From the NCBI GenBank assembly GCA_964017185.1, contig OZ024874.1, forward strand, positions 19,018,457 to 19,082,456: a stretch of DNA of 64,000 nt, given 5' to 3'. The translations under genes were made by a program, and so were the position numbers. Origin of the DNA: Rugalucina vietnamica. Lineage: Eukaryota > Mollusca > Bivalvia > Lucinida > Lucinidae. The notes under the pieces were generated by a model. The model made no database searches. It had not been told where the DNA came from and worked only from the letters and a program-made list of their open reading frames with translations. Shown here in pieces: positions 1 through 11,771 of this stretch. Within the stretch, counting starts at the first letter, position 1. Every line of letters begins with the position of its first letter.

Positions 1-530
1 TTCAATCAGGGCATTGATCCCGATAAGGTGATAATTATTTATATAATAAGTGATGTTTAAAAATACAACATGAAAACCTGTTTATCATGCACAATACTTT
101 TATTTTAGTTTATTTCTTTTCTCTACAGTATAAAATGTCGATTATTTTCTTTGATTTGAAAGACATTCTTAGACGTTTAAAAGGTAAAATTACTGCTTAT
201 TTAGCACTAGTTTTACTAGATGCACGCACGGTATATTGCATCCAGCTAGTTTGTAACAGTAATTTAATCAGTCTGGAATGCCAGTCTGACCACAATGTTT
301 AGATAAAGCTTCAATTGCCCTGCTAAGAGTCAGCCAATCAGAACAATTTCTTGAAAAAGAGCAGGCTGTATACCTTATAGCTCTGTCTCATATGCTACTT
401 GGCAAAACGTATACAGCTGTATTTTCTGTCTTATATATCGGAATGTCAGACAACTCCGACTCGGACCCGAAAGTTCCGGGACTGAATCTGAATCTGAATA
501 GTTTACTGGTGACACGCCAAATGACATTAT
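1..530. other. no gene or repeat recognised
   Basis: AT-rich sequence. A 71-codon open frame at 87-302 has no recognisable domain and no supporting context, so I do not call it a gene. Confidence 0.5.
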
Positions 531-559
531 TTCACCAGGGGGTTCGGATGGGGGAGAAA

Positions 560-1742
560 TTAGTCCCTTGAACGCACGAGAGAAGCGAACTTGGACACAC
601 AGTCATCAGACATTTCAGCAGAGGAGATAAGTGAATCAGGGAGGTCATTCCAGTCCCTGATAGTCTGTGGAAAGAAACTACTTTTGTACGCTTCTTTGCT
701 AGCTGAAGGTATCTGAAAAGCCAAATAGTGTTGATTTCTACAACGCCTATTCTTTGGGATAAGGTCATCTGTTGGTATTCTGGCTTTACCCTTTAGACCT
801 TTGTATAGCAATATAAGTCTACTATTCTTCCTCCTTTTCTTAAGAGATTCCCATTTCAGTTGACCTAAAATGCCAGTCATGCTCCCAGTTTCAAAAACAT
901 AATTTCCCGTCACAAGCCTTGCCGCACGATTTTGGACCTTTTCCAGTTCTTCCTGGAGGCTCTGAGTGTGAGGGTCCCAAACTGAGCTTCCATATTCCAA
1001 GACCGGCCGCACCAGTCCTTTATAAGCTGCTTCTTTCACATCTGGGGGACAAGAATACAAATTTCTCCTCAAGAATCCGAGAGTTCTGTTAGCGTTTGTA
1101 CAAACATTGGAAATATGAGTATTCCATTTCAAATCATTTGTGATAGTTACACCCAGGTATTTTATGCTTTCAGCGTTTTCCAGTACAGTGCCCTCAAGGG
1201 TGTAGTTAGCCTGTATCTCACTAGACCGTTTATTCGTCAGCTGTATCATGTTGCATTTGACGGGTTGAAATCTCATTCCCCATTTCCAAGCCCAACTGCC
1301 TAAACGATCAATGTCTCTCTGAAGTTTCAATGTATCCTCTTCATTCTTGATTTCACGATAGCAAACACAATCATGAGAAAGAGTCTTATTTCAGACTCAA
1401 TGTCTGCTGAGATGTCATTTATATACAAGGTAAACAGCAAGGGGCAGAGAACGGTGCCCTGAGGGACACCCGACACAACTGGAGCCCAATCCGATTTAAT
1501 ACGATTAACCACTACCCTTTGTTGTCTGAAACAAAGGAAAGCATTTATCCAATTCAGTGTTGTTCCACCTATTCCATAGCTAAACAATTTGCTTTTAAGG
1601 AGTTCATGGGGAGGAGTATCGAAAGCCTTTTCAAAATCAAGTATAAAAGTGTCGACCTGGCCTTTTTTGTCTAAGATTTTTGCCCAGTCATTTATCACTG
1701 TAGTCAACTGAGTTTCACAGCTATGCTATTTCCTAAATGCGT
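560..1742 (-). pseudogene. non-LTR retrotransposon reverse transcriptase, 5'-truncated and frameshifted
   Basis: Read on the minus strand this is the RT part of a LINE-type ORF2. The upstream piece (1742 to about 1327) holds the palm motif DFEKAFDTPPH, the motif SGVPQGTVLCPLLF and then INDI. The downstream piece (about 1372 to 560) holds YLGVTI, the thumb region and the C-terminal RDWNDLPDSL motif typical of CR1/L2/Jockey-like elements. The catalytic [FY]xDD box is broken: the reading frame changes near 1370, where one base appears to be missing. An in-frame TAG lies just upstream of 1707. There is no endonuclease domain, so the copy is 5'-truncated at about 1742, as is usual for dead LINE insertions. 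The exact clade cannot be fixed by eye. Confidence 0.88.
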
Positions 1743-2204
1743 GTGACTACTCGGACCCAAACCTTTTCGGACCAAAGACGAATCGGCCCCAGACCTTTTC
1801 GACGATATCATAAATGCATAAATGCATTATATTCCCCGAGATCGAGAAGGCCGTGGCTACAAATAACAAGTGCATTAAATTGTTCATGAAACTCATCAGC
1901 CGAGTGAGTAGCATTTATTACGCAGAATGAACACAATGATTTCAGAATTAATGTACTTTAAACTTTTATTTTAAATATTGTTTTATGAATTATTCAAAGT
2001 TTCATAAATCATAACTTCGTAAACTTGAATTCAACATTTACTTTTTCTGCTTTGTTGTCAGCAGAAAGAATCTGTGACGGTCTTGGGGGGTCTGATGCCT
2101 CCTTTTCAAACGACCAGAACAATGTCTCAAAAATCCTGGTGGTGGTATTTGAAGATTAGGGCAATATAGCGGCCAGTGAATTCTGAACCTATTACTGTTA
2201 AACG
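1743..2204. other. intergenic, no gene seen
   Basis: AT-rich sequence between the LINE fragment and the first satellite units. The end of this stretch grades into satellite-like sequence. Confidence 0.4.
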
Positions 2205-2748
2205 TTTTCACTATTTCCTCCATATAGTCTTTTGGGGGTATTAAAAGGTAAAAACAGAGTTTTTGTACATTTGCACCGGAATTCTGAAAGTCTGCGAGAA
2301 TGCTAAAATAAGTCACAGACGGCTCCAAAAGGTAGAATTAGGGTCTCAGAATGTCAAAAAGTTAAAATTGTATCATCTCAGATATCCAGATAGTCATAAA
2401 GATCCAGCTAGGCAAAAAAAAAAAAAAAAGAAAAAGTTTTAACATTTTAACATTTTGCGTTGCCAGCGATCAACGCAAAATGTTATAAAAATGTTAAAAA
2501 CTCCTAAACTTATTCTGGAAGTCTGAGAATGGTAAGAAAGTATTGCAAATCGATCCAAAAGGTCTTTTGGGGGTATTAAAAGGTAAAATCAGAGTTTTTG
2601 TACATTGGCACCGGAATTCTGAAAGTCTGCGAGAATGCTAAAATAAGTCACAGACAGCTCCAAAAGGTAGAATTAGGGTCTCAGAATGTCAAAAAGTTAA
2701 AATTTTATCATCTCAGGTATCCAGATAGTCATAAAAATCCAGCTAGGG

Positions 2749-2781
<33 letters not shown>

Positions 2782-3183
2782 TTAATATTTTAACATTTTG
2801 CGTTGCCATCGATCAACGCAAAATGTTATAAAAATGTTAAAAACTCCTAAACTTACTCTGGAAGTCTGAGAATGGTAAGAAAGTATTGCAGATTTATCCA
2901 AAAGGTCTTTTGAGGGTATTCAAAGGTAAAAACAGAGTTTTTGTACATTAGCACGGGAATTCTGAAAGTCTGCGAGAAAGATAAAATAAGTCAAATGCAG
3001 CTCCAAAAGGTAGAATTAGGGTCTCAGAATGACAAAAAGTTAAAATTTTATTTTTTTCATGTATCATGATAGTTATAAAGATCCAGCTAGACAAATTAAA
3101 AGGTTTTAACATTTTGCGTTGCCAGCGATCAACGCAAAATATTATAAAAATGTTAAAAACTCCTAAACTTATTCTGGAAGTCA
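2205..3183. repeat. satellite array block 1, about 3 units of 324-343 bp
   Basis: Three tandem units whose AGGTCTTTTGGGGGTATT landmark falls near 2228, 2563 and 2906. Each unit contains an A-rich run and a hairpin with stem AACATTTTGCGTTG and its exact complement around an 8-base loop. The units are slightly longer than in block 2 because the poly-A runs are expanded. The array stops abruptly after ATTCTGGAAGTC. Short open frames within the units are repeat shadows and not genes. Confidence 0.93.
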
Positions 3184-3347
3184 GAAGGTTAGATCTTCAG
3201 TATGCGGAATTCAATTGCTATGAAAATGTTCATAGAAAAAAGTGTGAAATTAAAAACCACAAAAATAAGTCGGGCTACAGTATTATCATTTGATGTTTAT
3301 TTTTGGCAGCTTCTGGTGTATGTGAAGTTTTTTCTTCGTCTATTAAA

Positions 3348-3441
3348 TGAGCCACCTCATGGGAAAACCAACAAGCTGCATATGCAAAACCAAAGGCGCA
3401 GATCAGCTTCGCAGTAACTGCCAAGCTGATCAGCGCCTTGT
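3348..3441. mobile_element. MITE family M, partial copy
   Basis: Starts with the family terminus GAGCCACCTCATGGGAAAAC and runs directly into the central hairpin (arms GCAGATCAGCTTCGCAG and CCAAGCTGATCAGCGCC). The second half and far terminus are missing. Confidence 0.8.
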
Positions 3442-4295
3442 TATAATACATCACTTCATATCTGATATGATTCACGATTTGTGCATTATTTTTGCCTGTC
3501 ATCCTTGTGTTATAATAATTATAAACTTTTCTTTTGGAACAGTGGAAGAGACGAGTACTTTAGTGATAATTAAGATGAATTTTGCAATCTTGATAAAAAA
3601 GCCTTTGTGCGCTCTTAAAAATAGCCTATAAGCCATCTCTACATAAAACAGTATTTTTGCCAATTTCTCGAAACAATATGAAGCTACTTACTATGTTTTA
3701 CATCAAATTACATTTTATATAGCTGGGATCATTCTGATTTTGCTACATGCAAGTGACTTTGCTTAAAGCTATGGGAACAACAAATACGCAATTCAGGAAT
3801 CTGGCTGGCATGTTTGTCGTTAACTGTATAGTGTGTCACAGAATGTTAACGTTTTAAGTAACATAGGTAGCTCCATCGCGGCAAGACTGAAAATTCATTG
3901 ACTGGGTGGTTAAACCATAAAACAAACAAGATAGACAGAATAACTTTTTTACTGTTGTAGTTTGCACTTAATGTTCCGTCATTGTAAAACAGTTCTATTT
4001 ATATCAATTTAGTGCTTGATTTACATACATAACTTTGTAATCAGTGCTTTGTGTCGACTTATTAAATGAATTCCTAGTTCAAAGACTGTGCAAATATATA
4101 AATAGTATGTACATAAAACATGTAGAAATGTAAATTGTAATTTATAAACCTGTATATAAACTCTGTATATTACACTCTTAGAGCGATACAATGGATATGT
4201 CAGCAGAAACAGCAAAATGAAAATTAAAAAGTTGAGAATTTTTTATTCTTTTGTTGCTTGTTCTTTATATCCCTATGTGCCATTCAGCCAATTAT
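3442..4295. other. AT-rich, no gene seen
   Basis: No coding, RNA or repeat signal recognised; only short chance open frames. Confidence 0.4.
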
Positions 4296-4465
4296 TTAGT
4301 AGAAGTCTCCGTGATGCAGTAGTTATGCAACTTGCCCTGTAAATCAGGGGTCACAGGTTCGATCCCAGGCTTCTCCATTCCGTCGGATAGGACTTTAAAT
4401 CGAGATCTTGTCTCCATATAACGTTAGCTGTTGGTGGGACGTAAAACCCCAGTCAACTAACCAAT
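4296..4465 (+). mobile_element. tRNA-derived SINE
   Basis: A tRNA-like head carries an A-box-like stretch (GTGATGCAGTAGTTATGC) and a perfect B box (GGTTCGATCCC). A short body follows with the GTCGGATAGGAC and GGGACGTAAAACCC segments seen in mollusc SINEs. The tRNA cloverleaf is degenerate, so this is a retroposon and not a functional tRNA. Confidence 0.75.
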
Positions 4466-4837
4466 TGTTTCTCCTAAGTTGTCAGTTACTGGTTTAAGGA
4501 TAAACACCAACTACTGGCTAACTTCTTTGATTCAGTCTGTCTAGGAAATATGTTAAAATTAACAGGTCCTCAATATCAAATATTGCTTCACATTTCACTA
4601 CAGCATCACAGTAGCATAAGGATGATAAAAATGTAATTAAATTTGGAATCTCAATCCAGAAAGAAAGGAAAAAAAATGACAAAACTATGCAAAAAAGAAT
4701 TAAAATACAAGTTAGATAATTTGGAAGCAATGGAAAAGTTCAAAGAGAGATGGTATGGGCCATATTGCACAATTTCGGGTAATGAACCCTCATCAGACTA
4801 ATATGAAGACTAATATAAAGAGCAAGGTGACTGGCTC

Positions 4838-4980
4838 TTTCTCAGAAAGGTAGGTCAGGTCACATGGGAATGGAATGGATAAGGGTCAGGTCACATGGGG
4901 ATAGGACTAGTCAGGTCACATGGGAATGGAATGGGTCCGGTCACAGGGGAATAGGACTGGTCAGGTCAGGTGGTGAACTG
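4838..4980. repeat. short minisatellite (GGTCAGGTCACATGGG repeats)
   Basis: About five imperfect repetitions of GGTCAGGTCACATGGGAAT-type sequence, alternating GGAATGGAATGG and GGATAGGACT spacers, which gives a dimeric period of 50-60 bp. Confidence 0.8.
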
Positions 4981-5427
4981 GACACCACAATAAAATTTCA
5001 TGCAGCGCCGTCTTCCATGTTATGCCGATGACAAATGGACTAAAGGCTTCACAAAGGAAATGACTAAGAAAACAACTTCAGTCACATCTTTGCAGAAATT
5101 TAAAGTTGACAGCCATCTTTGACACCGTCTTGCATTCCAAAAATATAAAAGAAAGCATAGTTTTAATCAAAATCAAATAATATACAGAAAAATGTAATAT
5201 TTTCATTATTTAAAGTGAACCAAAATGAGACAACGCTGATAAGTGTCATTTAATTTTGCATTCTGTCAGCCATCTTGGAAGCATTCTTGAAATTCTTGAC
5301 CATGCTAGCAGGAAATGGTCTTTGACATTCAATTGATAGAATTATGTCCAATATTTGTAAATAGAATATGCACAGAGTGCAAATATAAACTTTGTAATGG
5401 CCAGCCCAAATATTGAGCCACCATCTT
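4981..5427. other. AT-rich, no gene seen
   Basis: CAGCCATCTTTGACACC and CAGCCATCTTGGAAGC recur within about 170 bp, suggesting a decayed duplication. No gene is recognised. Confidence 0.35.
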
Positions 5428-5469
<42 letters not shown>

Positions 5470-5475
5470 TTGTTG

Positions 5476-5506
<31 letters not shown>

Positions 5507-5512
5507 TTTTTC
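5428..5512. repeat. poly-T followed by (TTTTG)n microsatellite
   Basis: About 40 consecutive T are followed by TTG/TTTTG pentamer repeats. On the opposite strand this could be the A-rich tail of a retroposon, but no body is recognisable next to it. Confidence 0.9.
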
Positions 5513-5754
5513 TCTCAAAATTCTCAATGATGACAAGGTGTCATCGGTCAGAGTATTTAATGGTAACATCTAAGCAACAAGAATCAACCAAGAAAAAACG
5601 TTTGAACCGTATTTCCGGACCAAGCTGGATATCTGCAGGACAACAGAAGAAAGCAAAATTCCAATGTATCAGCCATTGTTTGGTTATAAACTTAGTATGC
5701 AGACTGTCGCATCACATTGAAGTTATATTCTTGTGCCTTCTATGGACTAATTTC

Positions 5755-6050
5755 TCATTACGAAAACACGCCCATGACATACAGAGATTTTTTATGCTGT
5801 AAAAAGTGAAAATTTTGATAAAATTGATTCGTAAATTGTGGGTACATGTTAGAACTGCCTCGCCGAGACGTTTCTAACGAGTACCCACAATCTATATATC
5901 GAAGCAAAAGTACGAGGCTTATTATTGGCAAATTGATCTGTAAACATTGAAAATTTTGAGATTTTTCTGGTATCAGTTTCTATATTAATTTACTCAAAAC
6001 ATAGATTGTGGGTACACGCTATAAACGCCTCGTGGAGGCATTTCTAATTT
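5755..6050. mobile_element. foldback MITE family B (GTGGGTAC palindrome)
   Basis: At 5837-5896 the sequence folds back on itself: ATTGTGGGTAC, then TTAGAAC, CTCG, AG, TCTAA and GTACCCACAAT. A related arm recurs near 6000-6050. The leading CATTACGAAAACACGCCCATG segment is shared with 53995-54020, and the palindrome core recurs at 12545-12606 and 54100-54140, so this is a dispersed family. Confidence 0.75.
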
Positions 6051-6054
6051 ACCC

Positions 6055-7045
6055 ATAAAGCAGAGAGCGTTTCGTCCGAGTACCCATAAAACATTGAACC
6101 GTAGAACCGTGAAAATACGAGGCTTGGAAGCGTAGAACAGAGGCGGCTCCAACGAGTACCCATAAAACATAAGTATGGATGCACACTAGAAGCGCCTCGG
6201 TTAGACGGTTCTAACAACGAGTACCCATAGTATATGCATTGAGGCGAAAATACGAGGCAAAGAACATGATTGCGTGGGTGCACACTGGAAGCACATCGGT
6301 GAGGTGGTTCTAGCGACGAGTACCCACAGTGTATGCTTAAAGCGAAAATACGAGGCTTGGAACCGTAGAACAGAGGCGGCTCCAACGATTACCAATAAAC
6401 GTGTTTGTGTGAGTGCATCTGGAAGCGCCTCGGTGTGGCGGTTCTAGCGACGAGTACCCACAGTGTATGCTTAAAGCGAAAAAACGAGGCTTGGAACCGT
6501 AGGCGGCTCCAACGAGTAAACATAAACATGATTGTGTGGGTGCACCTGGAAGCGCCTCGGTGTGGCGGTTCTAGCGACGAGTACCCACAGTGTATGCTTA
6601 AAGCGAAAATACGAGTATTGGAACCGTAGGCGGCTCAAACGAGTACCCATGAACATGATTGTGTGTGTGCACACTGGAAGCGCCTCGATGTGGTGGTTCT
6701 AACGACGAGTACCCACAGTGTATGCTTAAAGCGAAAATACGAGACTTGGAACCGCAGAACAGAGGCGGCTCCAACGAATACCCATAAACATGATTGTGTG
6801 GGTGCACACTGGAAGCGCCTTGTTGTGGTGGTTCTAGCGACGAGTACCCACAGTGTATGCTTCAAGCGAAAATACGTGGCTTGGAACCGTAGAACAGAGG
6901 CGGCTCCAACGAGTACCCATAAACATGATTGTGTGGGAGCATCTGGAAGCGCCTCGGTGTGGTGGTTCTAGCGACGAGTACCCACAGTGTATGCTTAAAG
7001 CCAAAATACGAGGCTTGAAACCGTAGGCGGCTCCAACGAGTAAAC
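6055..7045. repeat. tandem array, about 126-136 bp unit, 7-8 copies
   Basis: The landmark GAGTACCCACAGTGTATGCT occurs near 6319, 6454, 6580, 6707, 6843 and 6978, with diverged copies to the left. Each unit contains GCGCCTCGG, a GTACCC box, an AAATACGAGGCTTGGAACCG segment and GAGGCGGCTCCAACGAG. The motifs resemble those of MITE family B next to it, so the array probably arose by amplification of that element. Confidence 0.9.
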
Positions 7046-10000
7046 ATCGATCCAAAAGGTCTTTTGAGGGTATTAAAAGGTAAAAACAGAGTTTTTGTAC
7101 ATTAGCTCCGGAATTCTGAAAGTCTGCGAGAATGATAAAATAAGTCACAGATGGCTCCAAAAGAAAGAATTAGGGTCTCAGAATGTCAAAAATTTAAAAT
7201 TTTATCATCTCAGGTATCCAGATAGTCATAAAGATCCAGCCAGGCAAAAAAAAAAAGTTTTACCATTTTAACATTTTGCGTCGCCAGCGATCAATGCAAA
7301 ATGTTATAAAAATGTTAAAAACTCCTAAACTTATTCTGGAAGTACGAGAATGGTAAGAAAGTATTGCAGATCGATCCAAAAGGTCTTTTGAGGGTATTAA
7401 AAGGTAAAAACAGAGTTTTGTACATTGGCACCGGAATTCTGAAAGTCTGCGAGAATGCTAAAATAAGTCACAGACGGCTCCAAAAGGTAGAATTAGGGTC
7501 TCAGAATGTCAAAAAGTTAAAATTTTATCACCTCAGGTATCCAGATAGTCATAAAGATCCAGCTAGGCAAAAAATAAAAGTTTTAACATTTTAACATATT
7601 GCGTTGACAGCGATCAACGCAAAATGTTATAAAAATGTTAAAAACTCCTTAACTTATTCTGGAAGTTTGCGAATGGTCAGAAACTATTCCAAATCGATCC
7701 AAAAGGTCTTTTGGGGGTATTAAAAGGTAAAAACAGAGTTTTGTACATTGGCACCGGAATTCTGATAGTCTGCGAGAATGCTATAATAAGTCACAGACGG
7801 CTCCAAAAGGTAGAAATAGGGTATCAGAATGTCAAAAAGTTAAAACTTTATCATCTCAGGTATCCAGATAGTCATAAAGATCCAGCTAGGCAAAAAACAA
7901 AGTTTTAACATTTTGAAATTTTGCGTTGCCAGCGATCAACGCAAAATGTTATAAAAATGTTAAAAACTCTTAAACTGAGTCTGGAAGTCTGAGAATGGTA
8001 AGAAAGTATTGCAAATCCATCCAAAAGGTCTTTCGGGGGTATTAAAAGGTAAAAACAGAGTTTTTGTACATTGGCACCAGAATTCTGAAAGTCTGCGAGA
8101 ATGCTAAAATAAGTCACAGACGGCTCCAAAAGGTAGAATTAGTGTCTCAGAATGTCAAAAAGTTAAAATTGAATCATCTCAGGTATCCAGATAGTCATAA
8201 AGATCCAGCTAGGCAAACAAAACAAGTTTTAACATTTTAACATTTTGCGTTGCCAGCGATCAACGCAAAATGTTATAAAAATGTTAAAAACTCCTAATCT
8301 CATTTTTGAAGTCTGAGAATGGTAAGAAAGTATTGCAAATTGATCCAAAAAGTCTTTGGAGGGTATTAAAAGTTAAAAACAGAGTTTTGTACATTGGCAC
8401 CGGAATTCTGAAAGTCTGTGAGAATGCTAAAATAAGTCACAGAAGGCTCCAAAAGATAGAATTAGGGTCTCAGAATGTCAAAAATTTTAAATGTTATCAT
8501 CTCAGGTATCCAGATAGTCATAAAGATCCAGCTAGGCAAAAAAAAAAAGTTTTAACATTTTAACATTTTGCGTTGACAGCGATCAACACAAAACGTTATA
8601 AAAATGTTAAAAACTCCTAAACTTATTCTGGAAGTCTGCGAATGGTCAGAAAGTATTGCAAATCGATCCAATAGGTCTTTTGTGGATATTAAAAGGTAAA
8701 AACAGAGTTTTTGTACCTTGGCACCGTAATTCTGAAAGTCTGCGAGAATGCTAAAATAAATCATAGACGGCTCCAAAAGGTAGAATTAGGGTCTCAGAAT
8801 GTCAAAAAGTTAAAATTTTATCATCTCAGGTATCCAGATAGTCAAAGATCCAGCTAGGCCAAAAAAAAAAAAAGTTTTAACATTTTAACATATTGCGTTG
8901 CCAGCGATCAACGCAAAATGTTATAAAAATGTTAAAAACTCCAAAACTTATTCTGGAAGTCTGCGAATGGTCAGAAAGTATTGCAAATTGATCCAAAAGG
9001 TCTTTTGGGGGTATTAAAAGGTAAAAACAGAGATTTTGTACATTGGCACCAGAATTCTGAAAGTCTGTGAGAATGCTAAAATAAGTCACAGACGACTCCA
9101 AAAGGTAGAATTAGGGTCTCAGAATGTCAAAAAGTTACAATTTTATCATCTCAGGTATCCAGATAGTCATAAAGATCCAGCTAGGCAAAAAAAAAAGTTT
9201 TAATATTTTAACATTTTGCGTTGCCAGCGATCAACGCAAAATGTTATAAAAATGTTAAAAACTCCTAAACTTTTTCTGGAAGTCTGAGAATGGTGAGAAA
9301 GTATTGCAGATCGATCCAAAAGGGTCTATTGAGGGTATCAAAATGTAAAAACAGAGTTTTTGTACATTGGCACCAGAATTCTGAAAGTCTGCGAGAATGC
9401 TAAAATAAGTCACAGACGGCTCCAAAAGGTAGAATTAGGGTCTCAGAATGTCAAAAAAGTTATAATTTTATCATCTCAGGTATCCAGATAGTCATAAAGA
9501 TCCAGCTAGGCTAAAAAAAAGTTTTAACATTTTAACATATTGCGTTGCCAGCGATCAACGCAAAATGTTATAAAAATGTTAAAAACTCCTAAACTTATTC
9601 TGGAAGTCTGCGAATGGTCAGAAAGTATTGCAAATCGATCCAAAAGGTCTTTTGGGGGTATTAAAAGGTAAAAACAGAGTTTTTGTACATTGACACCGGA
9701 ATTCTGAAAGTCTGCGAGAATGCTAAAATAAGTCACAGACGGCTCTAATAGATAGAATTAGGGTCTCAGAATGTCAAAAAGTTAAAATTGTATCATCTCA
9801 GGTATCCAGATAGTCAAAGATCCAGCTAGGCCAAAAAAAAAAAAGTTTTACCATTTTAACATATTGCGTTGCCAGCGATCAACGCAAAATGTTATAAAAA
9901 TGTTAAAAACTCCTAAACTTATTCTGGAAGTCTGCGAATGGTCAGAAAGTATTGCAAATTGATCCAAAAGGTCTTTTGGGGGTATTAAAAGGTAAAAACA

Positions 10001-11100
10001 GAGTTTTTGTACATTGGCACCAGAATTCTGAAAGTCTGTGAGAATGCTAAAATAAGTCACAGACGACTCCAAAAGGTAGAATTAGGGTCTCAGAATGTCA
10101 AAAAGTTACAATTTTATCATCTCAGGTATCCAGATAGTCATAAAGATCCAGCTAGGCAAAAAAAAAAAGTTTTAACATTTTAACATTTTGCGTTGCCAGC
10201 GATCAACGCAAAATGTTATAAAAATGTTAAAAACTCCTAAACTTTTTCTGGAAGTCTGAGAATTGTGATAAAGTATTGCAGATCGATCCAAAAGGGTCTT
10301 TTGAGGGTATTAAAATGTAAAAACAGAGTTTTTGTACATTGGCACCAGAATTCTGAAAGTCTGCGAGAATGCTAAAATAAGTCACAGACGGCTCCAAAAG
10401 GTAGAATTAGGGTCTCAGAATGTCAAAAAAGTTATAATTTTATCATCTCAGGTATCCAGATAGTCATAAAGATCCAGCTAGGCTAAAAAAAAGTTTTAAC
10501 ATTTTAACATATTGCGTTGCCAGCGATCAACGCAAAATGTTATAAAAATGTTAAAAACTCCTAAACTTATTCTGGAAGTCTGCGAATGGTCAGAAAGTAT
10601 TGCAAATCGATCCAAAAGGTCTTTTGGGGGTATTAAAATGTAAAAACTGAGTTTTTGTACATTGGCATCGCAATTCTGAAAGTCTGTGAGAATGCTAAAA
10701 TAAGTCACAGACGGCTCCAAAAGCTAGAATTAGGGTCTCAGAATGTCAAAAAGTTAAAATTGTATCATCTCAGGTATTAAGATAGTCATAAAGATCCAGC
10801 TAGGCTAAAACAAAGTTTTAACATTTTAACATTTTGCGTTGCCAGCGATCAACGCAAAATGTTATAAAAATGTTAAAAACTCCTAAACTTATTCTGTAAG
10901 TGAGAATGGTCAGATAGTATTGCAGCACGATCGAAAGGTCTTTTGAGGGTATTTGAAGGGGGTAAAAACAGAGTTTATGTGCATTGGCACCTGAATCCTG
11001 AAAGTCTGTGTGAATGCAGAAATAAGGCACAAACGGCTTTAAAAGGTAGAAATAGGGTCTAGGAATGCCAAAAAGTTATAATTTTTATTATCTCAGGTAT
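7046..11100. repeat. satellite array block 2, 13 units of about 324 bp
   Basis: The AGGTCTTTTG landmark recurs near 7060, 7384, 7707, 8029, 8353, 8676, 9001, 9325, 9649, 9972, 10297, 10620 and 10939, spacing 319-325 bp. Each unit carries the hairpin AACATTTTGCGTTG/CAACGCAAAATGTT with loop CCAGCGAT, extended by a weaker outer stem. Units from 8676 on form a higher-order repeat of three units (about 972 bp). The last unit is diverged. The many 70-85 codon open frames here are shadows of the repeat. Confidence 0.95.
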
Positions 11101-11159
11101 CAGAAGACCAGGAAATGGTTCAGAGTGGGTAAAGTTTTGTTTTATTTATAGTCAAAGAT

Positions 11160-11372
11160 CGAGGATGAAGTTTTAACATTTTTAACATATTGCGTTGTGA
11201 CTGATCTACGCAAAATGTTAAAAATGTTATTACAAGATTTTTAACATATTGCGTTGTGACTGGTCTACGCAAAATGTTAAAAATGTTATTACAAGATTTT
11301 TAACATATTGCGTTGTGACTGGTCTACGCAAAATGTTAAAATGTTATTACAACATTTTAACATTTTGCGTCT
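11160..11372. repeat. short tandem of the satellite hairpin, about 60 bp x 4
   Basis: Four copies of TTTTTAACATATTGCGTTG, TGACTGGTCTACGC and AAAATGTTAAAAATGTTAT. These are the hairpin segment of the 324-bp satellite amplified alone, with a changed loop region. The copies decay into unique sequence at about 11372. Confidence 0.88.
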
Positions 11373-11536
11373 TGACAGAGCTTTTCTCTGTGTACTATTG
11401 TAATATCATTTCATGTTCATCACTTCATCTTTTGTTTTTCTTTTCAAAAAAGCAACGGCATCGTGTCACTACTATTGTCATTTTCCGACAAAGAAATGAA
11501 AATCAATGCTTCAGCATGAGTTAAATATTAATAATT

Positions 11537-11771
11537 GAGCCGCGACGCGAGAAAACCGGTCTTCGGGGTTTCCGACCAGGTCTGACACAAACCGGCCTGT
11601 ACAAGCTCAGAAAAGAGCTAGAAGCTTGAAATTTCGGATTTAAGTAGACGAGGAATTGTACTATCCGAGTAGCGAAAACAAAGGCGCTGATCAGCTTCGC
11701 GGTTACCGCGAAGCTGATCTGCGCCTTTGTTTTCGCCTAGGCAAAAATCCGGTTTTCTCACGATGCGGCTC
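11537..11771. mobile_element. MITE family M, full-length copy
   Basis: TIRs begin GAGCCGCGACGCGAGAAAAC and end GTTTTCTCACGATGCGGCTC. The central hairpin at 11672-11736 has about 29-bp arms from GCGAAAACAAAGGCGC inward. There is no coding capacity. Length is 235 bp, like the other complete copies. Confidence 0.92.

Noticed and set aside
4296-4368. Functional tRNA gene
   Set aside because: Degenerate cloverleaf and SINE body downstream.
5413-5802. 129-residue ORF starting in poly-T
   Set aside because: Low-complexity Phe run from the homopolymer; no domain.
6044-7160. Open frames of 60-113 codons resembling one another
   Set aside because: Shadows of the 130-bp tandem array.
7364-10720. Family of 70-85 residue proteins with similar sequence on both strands
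   Set aside because: All are translations of the satellite unit; reading frame and strand vary with indels, with no independent coding evidence.
2205-11100. CRISPR-like array because of regular spacing and palindromic repeats
   Set aside because: The whole 324-bp unit is repeated, not a short repeat with unique spacers, and the genome is eukaryotic.
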